Assembly: GCA_037179385.1 (NCBI GenBank)
Contig: CM074187.1
Span: forward strand, 12,091,450-12,155,449
Source of the DNA: Holothuria scabra
Lineage: Eukaryota; Echinodermata; Holothuroidea; Aspidochirotida; Holothuriidae
Reading direction: 5' to 3'
DNA: 64,000 nt
Numbering within the stretch: position 1 is the stretch's first letter; every line of letters begins with the position of its first letter. The position numbers were made by a program, and so were the translations under genes. The notes beneath the pieces are model-generated. The model did no database searches. It was not told the origin of the DNA and saw only the letters and a program-made list of their open reading frames with translations. Positions 1 through 11,594 of this stretch are shown here, in pieces.

Positions 1-1295
1 AAAAAGGAATGATCAGAATGGGACATTTTAGTAGTTTACTTTGCCATTATGGATTTTATTTGATTTTCGTTGAAAGGTAAATTGAGGTAAAGTTAGTGCC
101 TTTTTCAATTGCCTAATTTCCCTCACAATATCAAGTGATTGTTGTTCAGCTTATTCATGCTGTGTGTTCTGAAGTGTTAGGTTCACATTGCTGCAGATAC
201 AACTTTTCATAGAAGAGTGAAATTACGGGTGTCAATATGATTTTCAAAATAATGTGGGGACATTTGCCCTAATTTTTTTCTCCTGTCCTGGCAAGGATTC
301 TAAGACGGGGGTACCCAGATGCAAAATGTTATTAAATGCAGTCAATATTTTGAGTTACGTGAAAGTGTGAGGAACAGGCTGTTTATATACGGACGGTAGT
401 TGATCTAAGAACTGTAGGTGTCAGTCATCTTGTAAATAATCCAAAATCTTAAGGGCCTTTACCCTGAGATAAAAGCTGGAGCTCTGAATAGCTCCCTTTT
501 CCCTATGGATCTTCTGAAATCATGCGTAAAGTATCCTCCATCATGAAAAATGATTGTTGGAAAGCCTACTCAATACTCTGTTTGGCATATGGAATGTAAC
601 TCAGTCAAATAGAAAAATAGAATTAACTCCGAAGCATTATGACAATAGAAGATAGAATCAATAATAATCATCAATAAACCATGTCTTTCATGTTTCCAAG
701 GGGATAATTCTATAGTCCCTCATCTCAATGGTCACCCTAAACTATAGACTATAGAGCAGACCCTTTTCGGAGTATATTTGACTGAGCTACACTACATATA
801 CCTAGGGAGTCTTGTATTTGAGAAGATGGCATGGGGCAGGATGGGGAAGGGTGGCTAATCAGGACTCCATATCTCACAGATTAAGGCTCCCAAGACATTG
901 GACTTTTTACTAGAAGACCAGCACCTTGTTCAGCTTGTAAATGGCAAACATATTTTAAGTGGACTGAAATCCTCTCACAGACTTTTTGACAAAGACATTA
1001 ATGTGACTACAGAGGAATATTGTTTGTATTGTGCCTCAGGCATATTATTTTTGTGCATCATTTGAAAAAGTGTATGGGTACAAATTATTAATTTTTTGTA
1101 ATTGAATTGTTAATTACTGACTCATGGAGCATTTATTTGTGCGTATGAAACTGGATTGTCTGAGTTTGGCCTTTTGTCGTTAGTTTGTGAAGAAAACTTC
1201 CTATTTCATGGAAAAATTGGTAAATTTTAGGACCTGACCACACTTTAATATTTTGCTGTTGTCTGAGTATTGTCATTAATGTTATTTACCTTTAG
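1..1295 (+). other. dnajc9: Last intron of dnajc9 (partial)
   Basis: This stretch precedes the terminal dnajc9 exon and ends in a good acceptor (pyrimidine-rich, TTTAG just before 1296). I see no further coding exon in it; earlier exons must lie upstream of the window. Its content is AT-rich non-repetitive sequence without a recognisable element. Confidence 0.7.
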
Positions 1296-1502
1296 GCCAA
1301 GAAAGAAGAGAAGGAGGCACAAGAAATGAAAGAGGAGCTCTACAAGAATGCACCAATTAAAGATGACTCAGAGAATGCACTGGCAGCTCTCATCCAGAGT
1401 AGACAAGGACAGAGGATGGACTCACTGATGGCAAGTCTAGAAGCTAAATATTGTCAACCAAAGAAGACGAAAAAAGGAGGAAAGAAATCCTCAAAAAAGT
1501 AA
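1296..1502 (+). CDS. dnajc9: DnaJ homolog subfamily C member 9, terminal coding exon
   Basis: The exon reads in one frame for 68 residues and a TAA stop. It encodes the C-terminal tail of DNAJC9, a nuclear J-domain co-chaperone that binds histones H3-H4 and recruits HSP70. The recognised signature is IQSRQ, then a MD..MASLEAKYC block followed by a Lys/Gly/Ser-rich end (KKTKKGGKKSSKK). The vertebrate protein ends with the same order: IQSRQ, MD..LAQMEAKYC, then a basic GGKKS..KK tail. The start of the exon (AKKEEKEAQEMKEEL) is a charged helix. The exon begins after TTTAG and the frame opens on a full codon, so the intron is phase 0. The J domain itself is outside the window. Identification rests on this tail alone, but the match is specific. 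Confidence 0.9.
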   Translation, partial: AKKEEKEAQEMKEELYKNAPIKDDSENALAALIQSRQGQRMDSLMASLEAKYCQPKKTKKGGKKSSKK

Positions 1503-1734
1503 CAAAAAAATGAGACTCTTTGGTTGGAAATGGAACTGGAAGACGGCAGTTCTTTAAGAACTCTTGCTAATCTTCATTGCAGTCCAACTCTTTCAATTTA
1601 TGATTGTCTTGAAGGGTTTGGATTCATGCAGGATGGGTTGAAATATTTTCTGTGAGTGTCTGATCTGATCAGGTTGGTAGTCAAGGGGGGTAGGAGGTGT
1701 TAGCACTCCCCATTACCCTAAGCTTGGAAAACAA

Positions 1735-1740
1735 AATAAA
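1735..1740 (+). promoter_or_regulatory. dnajc9: Poly(A) signal AATAAA, proximal, dnajc9
   Basis: A canonical AATAAA lies 233 bases after the dnajc9 stop. A second AATAAA at 2374-2379 could give a longer 3' UTR of about 0.9 kb. The sequence does not show which is used. Confidence 0.5.
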
Positions 1741-2373
1741 TGCAAAGAATGATTACTGCAGATTTTATCACATTCAATCCTGGCTATGAGCCAAGTGGTA
1801 ATTAATTTTCAGATCATTGAAGTGGTTCAAGCACGTTGTGAACAAATTTTTTCAACGTAGTGAAAAAATTATATCAGGATCTTATGAGGAATATGAAGTT
1901 TCTCCTAGGGAAAAATGCAATCACTCCCAGTATTAGGTATTGCATTGTTTAAAAACTATTTAAAGGGAAAAATGCAGTCACCTCATTGTAGTAGAAGATC
2001 TTATTTCATGAATGATTCTTGAGGATCATGTAATAATGTTTTTCTCACTAAGTCGTAAAATTTACAACAAATTACTTCTTTAGCTATCCTGCAATATATA
2101 TGTCCTAAGATGTTTTAAAATAAGTATAAGGGATTGCTTTTGCCCTTCAATGTTGTGGGAAACCATCTTTTAATTTTAGGAGGTTGCTAGAGTGAAGATG
2201 AGACACAAAAGTGACAAGGTAGAACCTTTTGCAGAATGAATGATACATGGCAGAATCCTCTACAGAGTGAATGATACTTCATTGCTGTCTGTACATCAGC
2301 ACAGTTCTGTATGACTTAACTTTATAAGTAAAATTATTGTAAGCAAAGCTTAAAATTTGTGTCCGTAAATTCT

Positions 2374-2379
2374 AATAAA
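2374..2379 (+). promoter_or_regulatory. dnajc9: Poly(A) signal AATAAA, distal, dnajc9
   Basis: Second canonical AATAAA downstream of dnajc9. It lies before the first SINE copy of the window, which fits an end of the transcription unit near 2.4 kb. Confidence 0.4.
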
Positions 2380-2519
2380 TTACTCTTGAGTTTGATAATT
2401 TCCTCTGTAAGAGTTTTGCCTGAAAAAAATGTTAGCAGTTCCATTATAATGCCAGGAAGGAACAAAGGACAAAGTTATGATGAAGATACATTTTTGACTG
2501 ACCACCTGGTCAAGTCTTA

Positions 2520-2740
2520 AGGGCATCGAATTTGCTGCCGTGCGGTCAGGATTTTGAGTCCTGTCAGGGTCATACCATAGGCTTTAAAAATGGAACCTAC
2601 TGCCATTGTGCATGGTGCTCTGTATAAACATTGAAGCAGGGAAAACAAGCCAGTGAGTCGCTATTGGACTAAAAGGCAGTGGCTGGCCTGACTTAAACCA
2701 ATTGGTTACAAACTGAGCTGTAAAAGCTAATCTAACTAAT
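2520..2740 (+). mobile_element. tRNA-derived SINE, near full length
   Basis: First of about ten copies of one SINE in this window. The conserved body has GTCATACC, AAAGACTTTAAAAATGGAAC, CTACTGCCATTGTG, a GCTC(A)GCATAAGCA block, GGGAAAACAAGCCAGTGAG, and a 3' part with GGCC.GACTTAAACCAATTGGTT. The head is tRNA-like, with degenerate A and B boxes (here TTTTGAGTCC). There is no poly(A) tail. This copy lies just after the dnajc9 3' end. Confidence 0.75.
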
Positions 2741-2954
2741 CAACAGATTCAAGATATACAGTAGTTGTATATACTAGAAGTGAGGAGGATCATTGAAAAT
2801 TTTGGTTACCGACATTAATTTCTTCCAAACTACTCTGAAAAGGGATTACCCTCTACAGTAGTAGCCATGCTCACAATGACAAAACCTATTATGTTAAGTT
2901 CTCAACTCCAGAAAACTTATGAATTCGAAACAACTTTTGAAAAAGTACTGAAGA

Positions 2955-3320
2955 TTATTGTTTGTTAGTTAACTCTTTAATTTTGTCTAAAAAAATAGTC
3001 CATTCAAAATGGGAAAATGAGGTGTTCAAATTCATATAATTGGCAAATCTGGGTAATATTGAAACTAAGCAAATGAAATAATATTCTGGACAGCTTGATG
3101 GATGACTCTGCACACATTTAATGAATACGGTCTTTGTAAAATATAAATTCAAGGTATACATTGCACTGAATGCAGACATGTTGAAAATGTTCTGATAAGA
3201 AATATTGTTGTATAGACCTTAAATGTGCACAAAATGTCCAGAAGAGTAAATGCGCCTCGACAATTTTGTTAGTGTATGGTAATACAATTAACACCCATAC
3301 AAATATACAGGCTTACTATA
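2955..3320. other. Intergenic, nothing recognised
   Basis: AT-rich sequence between two SINE copies. A 74-codon minus-strand open frame (2955-3179) shows no recognisable domain and is not called. Confidence 0.5.
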
Positions 3321-3324
3321 TTGT

Positions 3325-3515
3325 GTACTGACCGTGGGTGGTGTCTAACTGTAAGAATCCGCCTCTCAACGGAAGGCCTGGGTTCTATTCCCAGGTGGAG
3401 TCATACCAAAGACTCTAAAAACGGAACCTACTGCCATTGTGTCTGATGCTTCCCATAAGCAATGGAGTAGGGAAAACAAGCCAGATGAGCCACAGCACGA
3501 TGGGAAAAGTACAAA
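3325..3515 (+). mobile_element. tRNA-derived SINE copy
   Basis: Well-preserved head with a B box (GGGTTCTATTCCC) followed by the usual body (GTCATACCAAAGACTCTAAA, CTACTGCCATTGTG, TAAGCAATGGAGTAGGG, AACAAGCCAG). The 3' part is cut short after GATGGGAAAAG. Confidence 0.75.
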
Positions 3516-3780
3516 GCAAAGAACAGTAAGGTACAAATACAACTTTTACAGTGTAGTCTCCTTAATCAGTCAGAGAGTGATCACATTTTGAGGTTTTTGC
3601 CTCAAGGTTCAGGGAAAAGTGAAGCTGGGTAAATTGAGTAATAACAAGAATAGCATCACAGATATTTGTACACAATCAACCACTTAAATGTGAATGAAAC
3701 AAGCTTCAGCATTTTACATCTTCAGCTCAGGAATATACTGTGAGGATGGGAGTAGAATCATGTGGATTAAATTTACATGC

Positions 3781-4680
3781 TTTTTGGTTTCGATGAAAGA
3801 GAAACCTATGCATTCATGATGGCGTGTGTGTGTATGTATGTGTGTATGTGCGTGTGTGTGTGTGTGTGTGTGTGTGGATGTATGTGTGTGTGTGTGTTTG
3901 TGACACTTTGCTTGTTAACACGATATCTCAAGAAGGGAAGGTGTGAATGTTTTCAAACTTGGTACATGGATGCCCCATAGTGAGAGGAAGAACCCTATTA
4001 TTTTTGGTGGGGGTCAAAGGTCATATAGGGTCACCAGGGGTCAAACTCTGAAAACCTTGTTAACATGATATCTTGAGGTAGAAATCTTGGATGAATGTCA
4101 TACTTGGTATGTAGGTGCGTTATTGTCAGAGGAAGAACCCTATTGTTTTTGGTGGGTGTCAAAGGTCATTTGGGGTCAATAGGGTCAGACCCGAAAACCT
4201 CGTTAACACGATATCTTGAGATTGGAAACTTGGATGAATGCCATACTTGGTACATAGATGCTCCACAGTGGGAGGAAGAACCCTATTGTTTTTGTTGGGG
4301 GTCAAAGGTCGTATGGGGTCACCAGGGGTCAGACCCCGAAAACCTTGAAAACGCGATATCTTGAGGTAGAAAGCTTGGATGAATGTCATACTTAGTATCT
4401 AGATGCATTATTATCAAGAGAATAAACCTACTGTTTTTGGTGGGGGTCAAAGGTCATGTGGGTCGCCAGGGGTCAAAATCCGAAAACATCGTTATCACTA
4501 TTTCTTGAGATAGAAAACTTAGATGAATGTCATACTTGGTATGTAGATGCAGTATTGTCAAGGGACGAACCATATAACTTTTGGTGGGGTCAAAGTACAT
4601 TTGGGGTCACCAGTGGTCAAGTCCGAAAACCTAATTATTACGACATCTTGAGATAGGAAACTTGGAATGAATGTCATTTT
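3781..4680 (+). mobile_element. Pearl/HINE-like Helentron derivative, copy 1 (3' truncated)
   Basis: The 5' end is TTTTTGGTTTCGATGA followed by a short hairpin (GGTTTC..GAAACC), CATTCATGATGGCG, a (GT)n tract, TTTGTGACACTTTGCTTGTTAAC, and then about five core repeat units of about 145 bp (spacing 146 bp between 4014 and 4160). The 3' hairpin terminus found in the other copies is absent. This layout (subterminal inverted motif, microsatellite, core tandem repeat, 3' hairpin) is that of the non-autonomous Helentron derivatives called HINE or pearl. The family name is assigned by structure only. Apparent open frames inside are repeat artefacts. Confidence 0.7.
3823..3900. repeat. (GT)n microsatellite inside Helentron-like element
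   Basis: GT-rich tract at the fixed internal position of the element; homologous tracts occur in the other three copies. Confidence 0.85.
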
Positions 4681-4684
4681 TAGG

Positions 4685-5690
4685 TAACAGTGTTCTCCAC
4701 TAGCTGTTTTTGACCACAGGTGCACAACCAGGATAAAATCTGAAGAGTCCCCCCCCCCCCCTCCCTCCCTGGCACAAAAACAAAAACATTGGCCGCCCGG
4801 TCCAAAATTCTCTTGCACTAAGCCTAAAGCTAAAATTAGCAGTTTGAACACATGTGGATGGCATAAGATTTGAGCAGGTGCATGCTGAAATATAGCTTGC
4901 TTGGCAGACGTGTTTGGCAACTGCTTCAATATTTTGCACTACGTAATAACGAAGGAGAAGTGCACATTCGACACCTGCCAAGAAGACAAAGTGAACTTCA
5001 ACAGGAAATTTTTGTGAAATTGTGATTGTTCCATACACCAATGATCGATCACATACTTGCGCAATCACAACAACTACTCGCGGCACATTCACTGCTTTCT
5101 CAGTGTGTACAGCTTAGCTAAAGGATCTCGCAAATTTCGACAATGGAATCTCGGAAAAAAGTTCGCCATTATAAAAAGGGGAAAAAGGTAAATAAATTAA
5201 CGATGTTCTACAGTGTCAATTCTTGGCTTTTGGAAAAATTGAAAACACCAAGTGTCTACCTCCCTTAACTGAGAAATTTAAGCCCAAAATGTTTGGTTTG
5301 ATTCAGCAAGTGAGCTAACGTTGGTACTTTCTGCATACGTTTGTGCTAGTCAGCAGTAGCCTACATTCCTTTCACAAAGCAGGATCGAGTACTGAAAGGG
5401 TCAATAAAAATCCATGTGGCCAAGAACATCTAAAATATTGTCAAGGCGTGTGTAATAGTCCTCATACAACAATGTGCAATACTTTTGTGAGCTTAAGGCT
5501 TAAAGTTTTTCTCTACGATATAATTTTCTTCAGCATGTCTTGGCACTTTTGCCATTGCCTAAGCCTAGGTATAACACATAGGCCTAGGCTAGCCTATGTA
5601 CATTGTGAACCTATACCTATACATATGATGTTTATCTGCAATATCCTAACTAGTAACTGGGAAAGCTGTGCAGTGGTGAATGGTTTCTTT
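4685..5690. other. Unassigned intergenic, with a C-tract
   Basis: Contains a poly(C) run near 4751-4763 followed by CCTCCCTCCC, and an AT-rich part with a TATAAAAAGG motif near 5171 that has no coding region attached. Overlapping minus-strand open frames (4558-5092) show no domain. CCTAGG/AGGCCTA words near 5570-5600 resemble those at 20.3 kb. Nothing else is recognised. Confidence 0.4.
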
Positions 5691-5694
5691 TTTA

Positions 5695-6459
5695 TTTTTG
5701 GTTTCGATGATAAGAGAAACCAATGGGATCATAATGGCATTCGTGTGTATGTGTGTATGTGTGTGTGGGTGTGTGTGTGTGTTTGTGACACGTTGCTTGT
5801 TAACACGATATCTCAAGATAGAAATGTCTGACAGTTTTTAAACTTAGTACATAGATGCACCATATTGAGAGGAAGAACCCTTCTGTTTTTGGGTGGAGGT
5901 GAAAGGTCATCTGGGGTCACTCGGGGTCAAAGTCTGAAAACTTTAAGTTTAACGCAATATCTCAAGGTAGGAAACTTAGATAAACTTCATATTTGGTATA
6001 TGTGGATGGATGCCTTATGGTCAGAGGATGGTTTATCTTGTTTTTGGCAGAGGTCAAAGGTCATCTGGGGTCACCAGGGGTCAAAGTCTGAAAATCTTGT
6101 TAACATGATATCCCAAGATAGGAAGCTTGGATAGATTTCATAGTTGGGTATGTAGATGCGTTATAGTCAGGAGATGGTCCCCATTGTTTTTGGCAGAGGT
6201 CAAAGGTCAGCTGGGGGATCAAAGTCTGAAACATTTTTAAATGTGATCTTTCAAGATAGCTGTCTGTCTCTCTCTGTCTGCATGTTTGTCTGTCTATGTA
6301 TGTCTTTAATGGAGGTCAAAAGTCATCTGGAATAACAGAATTATTTTTTGAACATGCTAGTGTAACACTTGACTGTGAAGATAATGGTGCATGATGGCAT
6401 TATTTGAAATGGAAAATTTATATATCATCGAAACCTCAATGCATTTTTGCATTCTGGTT
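5695..6459 (+). mobile_element. Pearl/HINE-like Helentron derivative, copy 2 (complete ends)
   Basis: Short complete copy: 5' TTTTTGGTTTCGATGATAAGAGAAACC, (GT)n at about 5738-5785, about three core units, then a conserved 3' segment of about 200 bp (TTCAAGATAGCTGTCTGTC, ATTTTTTGAACATGCTAG, GTGCATGATGGCA) and a terminal ATCATCGAAACC followed by the hairpin AATGCATTTTTGCATT and CTGGTT. The terminal GGTTTCGATGATA occurs inverted at the two ends, as expected for Helentron subterminal repeats. Confidence 0.75.
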
Positions 6460-6469
6460 GACAGATATT

Positions 6470-7210
6470 TCAGAAATGTTTGATTTTAGTTTAATTAAGG
6501 AGTTGTGTGGGTAGATAGGAAACTGCTCACCTAGAACATTACCACAATTATAAACAACACAAGGACATACATGTTGTCCCGAGGCAGCCAGCAGAAGACA
6601 GTGTACCCTTCAGAAGACATCCGTGTACAGGTTCAACCCCTAACTTGGCTTTTGATCATATTTGCAGTAAGTTAGTTTTCATTAAACTATACATAAACCT
6701 ATGAAATTCTGTGTACTTAATGTGTTATTACTGTTGTGTTATTAATTTTTTAAAGCAAATATTATACACAGTCAAACATTTTTCAGCACTGTTTTGCATA
6801 GAGCTGTATCATCGGCTTCATAATTTATGTATCAATTCTAAGACACACCCTTGGTTTCCTGGACAACCCAATAGGAACGTCATACTTCTGTCATATTTTC
6901 CAGGTAAAAGTATATCAACATCTATTAAATGTTAGGTCAATTGCTTAATGGATGGGAATGTCAGTACATAAAAATTTTTGACACTCAAATAGACCTATAT
7001 TTGCATATGATGTTACAGAGCAAAGAGAATGCCCTTATTTGGGGGCAAACCAAACAAACACCGACAAAGGCATACAGCTGATTTGTCACCCAGTCCAATA
7101 CGCATAGTCTGCTACACGTGCAGAGTCAATTCTTATGTGTGTGATCACATGTTCACTTATTTTGCCCTCGAGGATGATGATGTCAGTGTGTTGCAATGCA
7201 AAAGGTGTAT
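6470..7210. other. Unassigned intergenic
   Basis: No gene or recognisable repeat. A 74-codon plus-strand open frame (6711-6935) has no features of a real protein and is not called. Confidence 0.4.
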
Positions 7211-7214
7211 GAAC

Positions 7215-7425
7215 ATTGACTGTGGGTTTGGTCTTGTGATAATTGCTGCTGCAAGGTGTAGGTTTGATCCCCAGGATGGGTCATACCATAAAGACTTTAA
7301 AAATAGAACCTACTGTCATTGTAAGTTATGCTGGAGAATACAACCCAGTGACCCCACAGTTGGTAAAAAGCCTGTTGTCACTGCTAGATTAAACCAGATG
7401 GTCATAAATTGAGGTGTTAAATCCT
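7215..7425 (+). mobile_element. tRNA-derived SINE copy
   Basis: Head with a B box (GGTTTGATCCCC), then GTCATACCATAAAGACTTTAAAAATAGAACCTACTGTCATTG and CCAGTGACCCCACAG. The internal AAGCAATGGAG block is diverged. The 127-codon open frame 7029-7412 runs through this copy and is not a gene. Confidence 0.65.
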
Positions 7426-7429
7426 AAAC

Positions 7430-8990
7430 TAGCCTAAGAAACATTGACCGATCTCTCCCAGAGGTCAGAGGGCATGTCTTGTAATTGATAATTGCATAAT
7501 GACTAAGTTATCTCTTGATGGAAACTGTCATACCATTGGAACTAGTCTTGGTATGTTTTTGTTGTGTTTTGTTAAAATATTTGTACCTTAAATTTGAACA
7601 CATCTAAGTTGTATATGTGGAATGCTTTAATAAATATTTTTGTCAAATATCACTGAACTGGTTTGTGAAGTTTATCCAAGCAGACAAATTTTTAAAGAGC
7701 TCAGGAAATATCCAGATTTCAGGAATTCAGAAGTCATCTGATAAGTTTTCAGGATATTCACACAAAGCTTTGTCACAGTCACAGTAGCTGAAACTGACAA
7801 GGGTGGGGAGAGTGTTCAGGTCCTTGAGTAATCGTTTTGCATAAATGTTAGTTTCTCTGCATGAACATACTTGAAAAGTAAAAAATGTGAAACTGTTTTG
7901 CACTTAGGATCCTCCCACTTAGAGGGGAAACCTGCCATGAGACTCTCCCTCAGGCCAACAATCCAAAATATCTGCCAACATAACTGCTAATTGCTAACAT
8001 TTCTGAAACAGGTTGTTAATCTTAATGCCACATGGAAATTTAAATTAACTCTTGTATTTGTTACCCTTGAGCAAAAGTATCATGTCAAAGTTAATTTACA
8101 GCCTTTCTTCTATTTATTTACAGGTATAACTGTCTTAGTATACTTCCATGACAGAGCTACAGTAGCTTGGTGTAAGTTTTAATTTCTGGTCTATGCAATG
8201 TTGTTACACAATGGTCTGTGAGCAAATTTGGGAGAAGATTGACAAAAACTCATAAATATCGGATCTAAATTTGTTGTAGTGTGACCGCGGCTTAATTGCC
8301 AGGTACTTGAGGTCATAAATGACTGTGTAAGTCATAAGTGATACCATGTTTGGGTGTGGGCTCAATATGGGTGTCTGTGTGTGTGTGTGTGTGTGCATGC
8401 ATGTGTATGTATGCATTTGACTTGCAAATGAAGACCAAAAAGGAGTGGTATCGAGTGTTTTGTTACTTCAAAAGGTTTATGAGAAAAATCTTAGCCCTCT
8501 TTTCCTTTATAATTTATATTGTCCCACCTTTACTTCAGTGGGTGATCTGCCCCCAAAATGTAATCATACTCTGAGGCTACAGTATGTAAATATGCCACTA
8601 TGGTTGGCACAGGGCATTAAGAAAAGTTTCAAAAAATAGCAACCCTTCAGACAGCCAGGGGAAATGGCATGCCGCAGGCTTTTTAGTAGAACCTAAGAAG
8701 TAAGTCGTTTCTATGAATTTGCGTTTGCAATATTGCGGAGCTGAAAGTGGGGCGTGCTTCAGGAAACCGCCACCCTAATGAAATTAAGGGAAGGATATGG
8801 CTAGGTACCTTGGTATACATTTTGAAGATAATCCTCCAAATAGTATCATTAAAGCAACGTTGAGTCTTCAAGTTATGAAATTACAAAATACAACCTAAAT
8901 ATGTAAAACATCGGATGCTCTCTCTCTTTCTCTACACAGCTAACATGATCGCAATCGCAGTCATGGATGCTGGTTGCATTCGGCAACCCT
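7430..8990. other. Unassigned intergenic
   Basis: AT-rich sequence with a (GT)n tract at about 8372-8400 and a CT-rich run near 8920. There is no convincing exon. Confidence 0.4.
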
Positions 8991-8994
8991 TCCG

Positions 8995-11060
8995 TTTTTG
9001 GTTTCGATGAAAAGAGAAACCTATGCATTCATGATGGCGTGTGTGTGTATGTGCCTGTGTATGTGTGTGTGTGTGTATGTGTGTGTGGGTGTGTGTATGT
9101 GTGTGTGTTTGTGACACTTTGCTTGTTTACACGATATCTTGAGAAGGGAAGATCTGACAGTTCTCAAACTTGGTACACAGATACCCCATACTGAGAGGAA
9201 GAACCCTATTTATTTTGGTTGAGGTCAAAGGTCATCTGGGGTCACAGGGGGTCAAAAACCAAAATCCTTGTTTACACAATATCTCAAGACAGGAAACTTG
9301 GATTAATTTCAAACTTGATATATTGATGCGTTATGATGTAAGGAAGAACCCTATTGATTTTGGTGGAGGTCAAAGGTCATTTGGGGTCACGTGGGGTCAA
9401 ACCCCGAAATCCTTGTTTTCACAATATCTCATGGTAGAAAACTTGGATTAATTTCAAACTTGATATGTTGATGCGTTATGATGTAAGGAAGAACCCTATT
9501 GATTTTGGTGGAGGTCAAAGGTCATCTGGGGTCACATGGGGTCAAACCCTGAAATCCTTGTTTACACTATATCTCATGGTAGAAAATTTGGATTAATTTC
9601 AAACTTGATATGTTGATGCGTTATGATGTAAGGAAGAACCCTATTGATTTTGGTGGAGGTCAAAGGTCATTTGGGGTCACATGGGGTAAAACCCCCAAAT
9701 CCTTGTTTACACGATACCTCATGGTAGAAAACTTGGATCAATTTCAAACTGGATATGTTGATGCGTTATGATGTAAGAGAGAACCCTATTGATTTTGGTG
9801 GAGGTCAAAGGTCATTTGGGGTCACGTGGGGTCAAACCCCGAAATCCTTGTTTACACGATATCTCATGGTAGAAAACTTGGATCAATTTCATACTTGATA
9901 TGTTGATGGGTTATGATGTAAGGAAGAACCTTATTGATTTTGGTGGAGGTCAAAGGTCATTTGCGGTCACATGGGTTCAAACCACGAAATCCTTGTTTAC
10001 ACGATATCTCATGGTAGAAAACTTGGATTAATTTCAAACTTGAGATTTTGATGCGTTATGATGTAAGGAAGAACCCTGTTGATTTTGGTGGAGGTCAATG
10101 GTCATTTGGGGTCACATGGGGTCAAACCCTGAAATCCTTGTTTACATGATACATTATGGTAGGAAACTTCGATTCATTTTAATCTTGATAGGTTGATGCA
10201 TAGTGATGTAAGAAAGAACCCGATTTATTTTCGTGGAGGTCAAAGGTCATTTGGGGTCACATGGGGTCACACCCTGAAATCCTGGTTTACACTATATCTC
10301 AAGGTAGGAAACTTTGATTCATTTCAAACTTGATATGTTGATGCATTATGATGTAAGAAATAATCCAATAAATTTTGGTGGCGGTCCAAGGTCATTTGGG
10401 GTCACATGGGGTCAAACTCCGAACTTCTTGTTCACACTATATCTGAAGGTAGGAAGCTTGGATTGATTTCAAACTTGATATGTTGATGCGTTATGATGGG
10501 AGGAAGAACCCTATTGATTTTGGTAGAGGTCAAAGGTCATTTGGGGTCATAGGGGTCAAACTCAGAAAAACTTTTTTAGGATAGCTCAAGGTATGAAAGG
10601 TGGATGGATTTCAAAACTAGTATGTAAATGAATTATGGTGAGAAGATGGTCTGTATAAGGTTTTTTTTTTTTTTTGTGGAGGTGAAAGGACATCTGGGGT
10701 CATGATCTGTCAAACTTTGAAAAACTTGTCAAAATGGGATATCTCAAGGTAGGAAACTTGGATGGATTTGCTAATTAGTATGTGGATGTGTTATGGTGAG
10801 TTGAAAGTACTGTACCTGTTGTTTTGGTGGAGGTCAATGGTCATCTGGTACCACCTGGCATCAAACTCTGAAAACCTTGTTTGCAGAATATCTTAAGGCA
10901 CAGTATGAAATTTGGCTTTTTGAATAGAGAAATGTTTTGGTTAAAAGAAAACCAGTCACTTACAGGTGGAGACAAAGGTTATTTTGGGTCACCAGTTGTT
11001 ACAAGAAATGTAGTGCATGTATGTATCATCGAAACCTCAATGCATTTTTGCATTCTGGTT
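8995..11060 (+). mobile_element. Pearl/HINE-like Helentron derivative, copy 3 (expanded core array)
   Basis: Longest copy (about 2.07 kb). The 5' end is TTTTTGGTTTCGATGAAAAGAGAAACC with (GT)n at about 9039-9110, followed by about ten core units in register at 145 bp (CAAAGGTCAT at 9371, 9516 and 9661). The 3' end is ATCATCGAAACC with the AATGCATTTTTGCATT hairpin. The core units carry eight perfect AGGTCAAAGGTCA motifs (from 9222, 9367, 9512, 9657, 9802, 9947, 10237 and 10527). Units 2-7 are nearly identical and the outer ones more diverged, which suggests recent homogenisation of the middle. Confidence 0.8.
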
Positions 11061-11061
11061 T

Positions 11062-11586
11062 CTCAGTCTTGACAGAAACCCTGACCACTAATGTTATTGT
11101 GGGGAATGATCCCCAGGAACAACCAGCTCTGTATCTTATGGCAGACACAGGCCCAGTTTAACATAATGGAGGTACAGTTGGAAGGAAAGACAAAGTGAAG
11201 GTCAGGGCCCGCAGGAACGTTTCCAAATTTATGAAGCCAGGTAGACATGCAGGACATGCCGGGAAAGAAGAAGGGATGTAATGAGGGAACCAGCAAAGGG
11301 AAGAAAGCGTTAGGTTTTGTCGGGAATGACAGACGAGAATGGAGATTAGGCAGAGTTAAGGGAGAGATAGATTGACGGAAAAGAGAGGAAAATGATAAAC
11401 CAAGGCTGTTGTGAGCGTGGCAAAGGCAGCTGTACCGTCCCGAGCTTAATTTTTCCTCTATCAAAACAATGAACACTTCAAATCTTTGCGCCCATGAAGG
11501 ACATATAAACTCTGTAGACCACATTTTGGTGGTGGTTTTCTACAAAATCGATAGTTCGATGGTGTATTGTATTAAACCCTAAGAGG
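11062..11586. other. Unassigned intergenic
   Basis: A 153-codon minus-strand open frame (11063-11524) lies here. It has no recognisable domain, no start context worth noting and starts inside a repeat, so I do not call it. Confidence 0.4.
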
Positions 11587-11594
11587 AGAATAAA

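Noticed and set aside
3823..3900. CRISPR-like regular repeats in the 3.8-11 and 16.9-18.4 kb arrays
   Set aside because: Tandem 145-bp core units without spacers in an animal genome, part of Helentron-like elements.
4095..4929. Open frames in and beside Helentron-like copy 1
   Set aside because: They follow the 145-bp repeat and a C-tract; no domain, no splice context.
7029..7412. 127-codon plus-strand frame
   Set aside because: It reads through a tRNA-derived SINE.
11063..11524. 153-codon minus-strand frame
   Set aside because: It starts within repeat sequence and has no recognisable domain.
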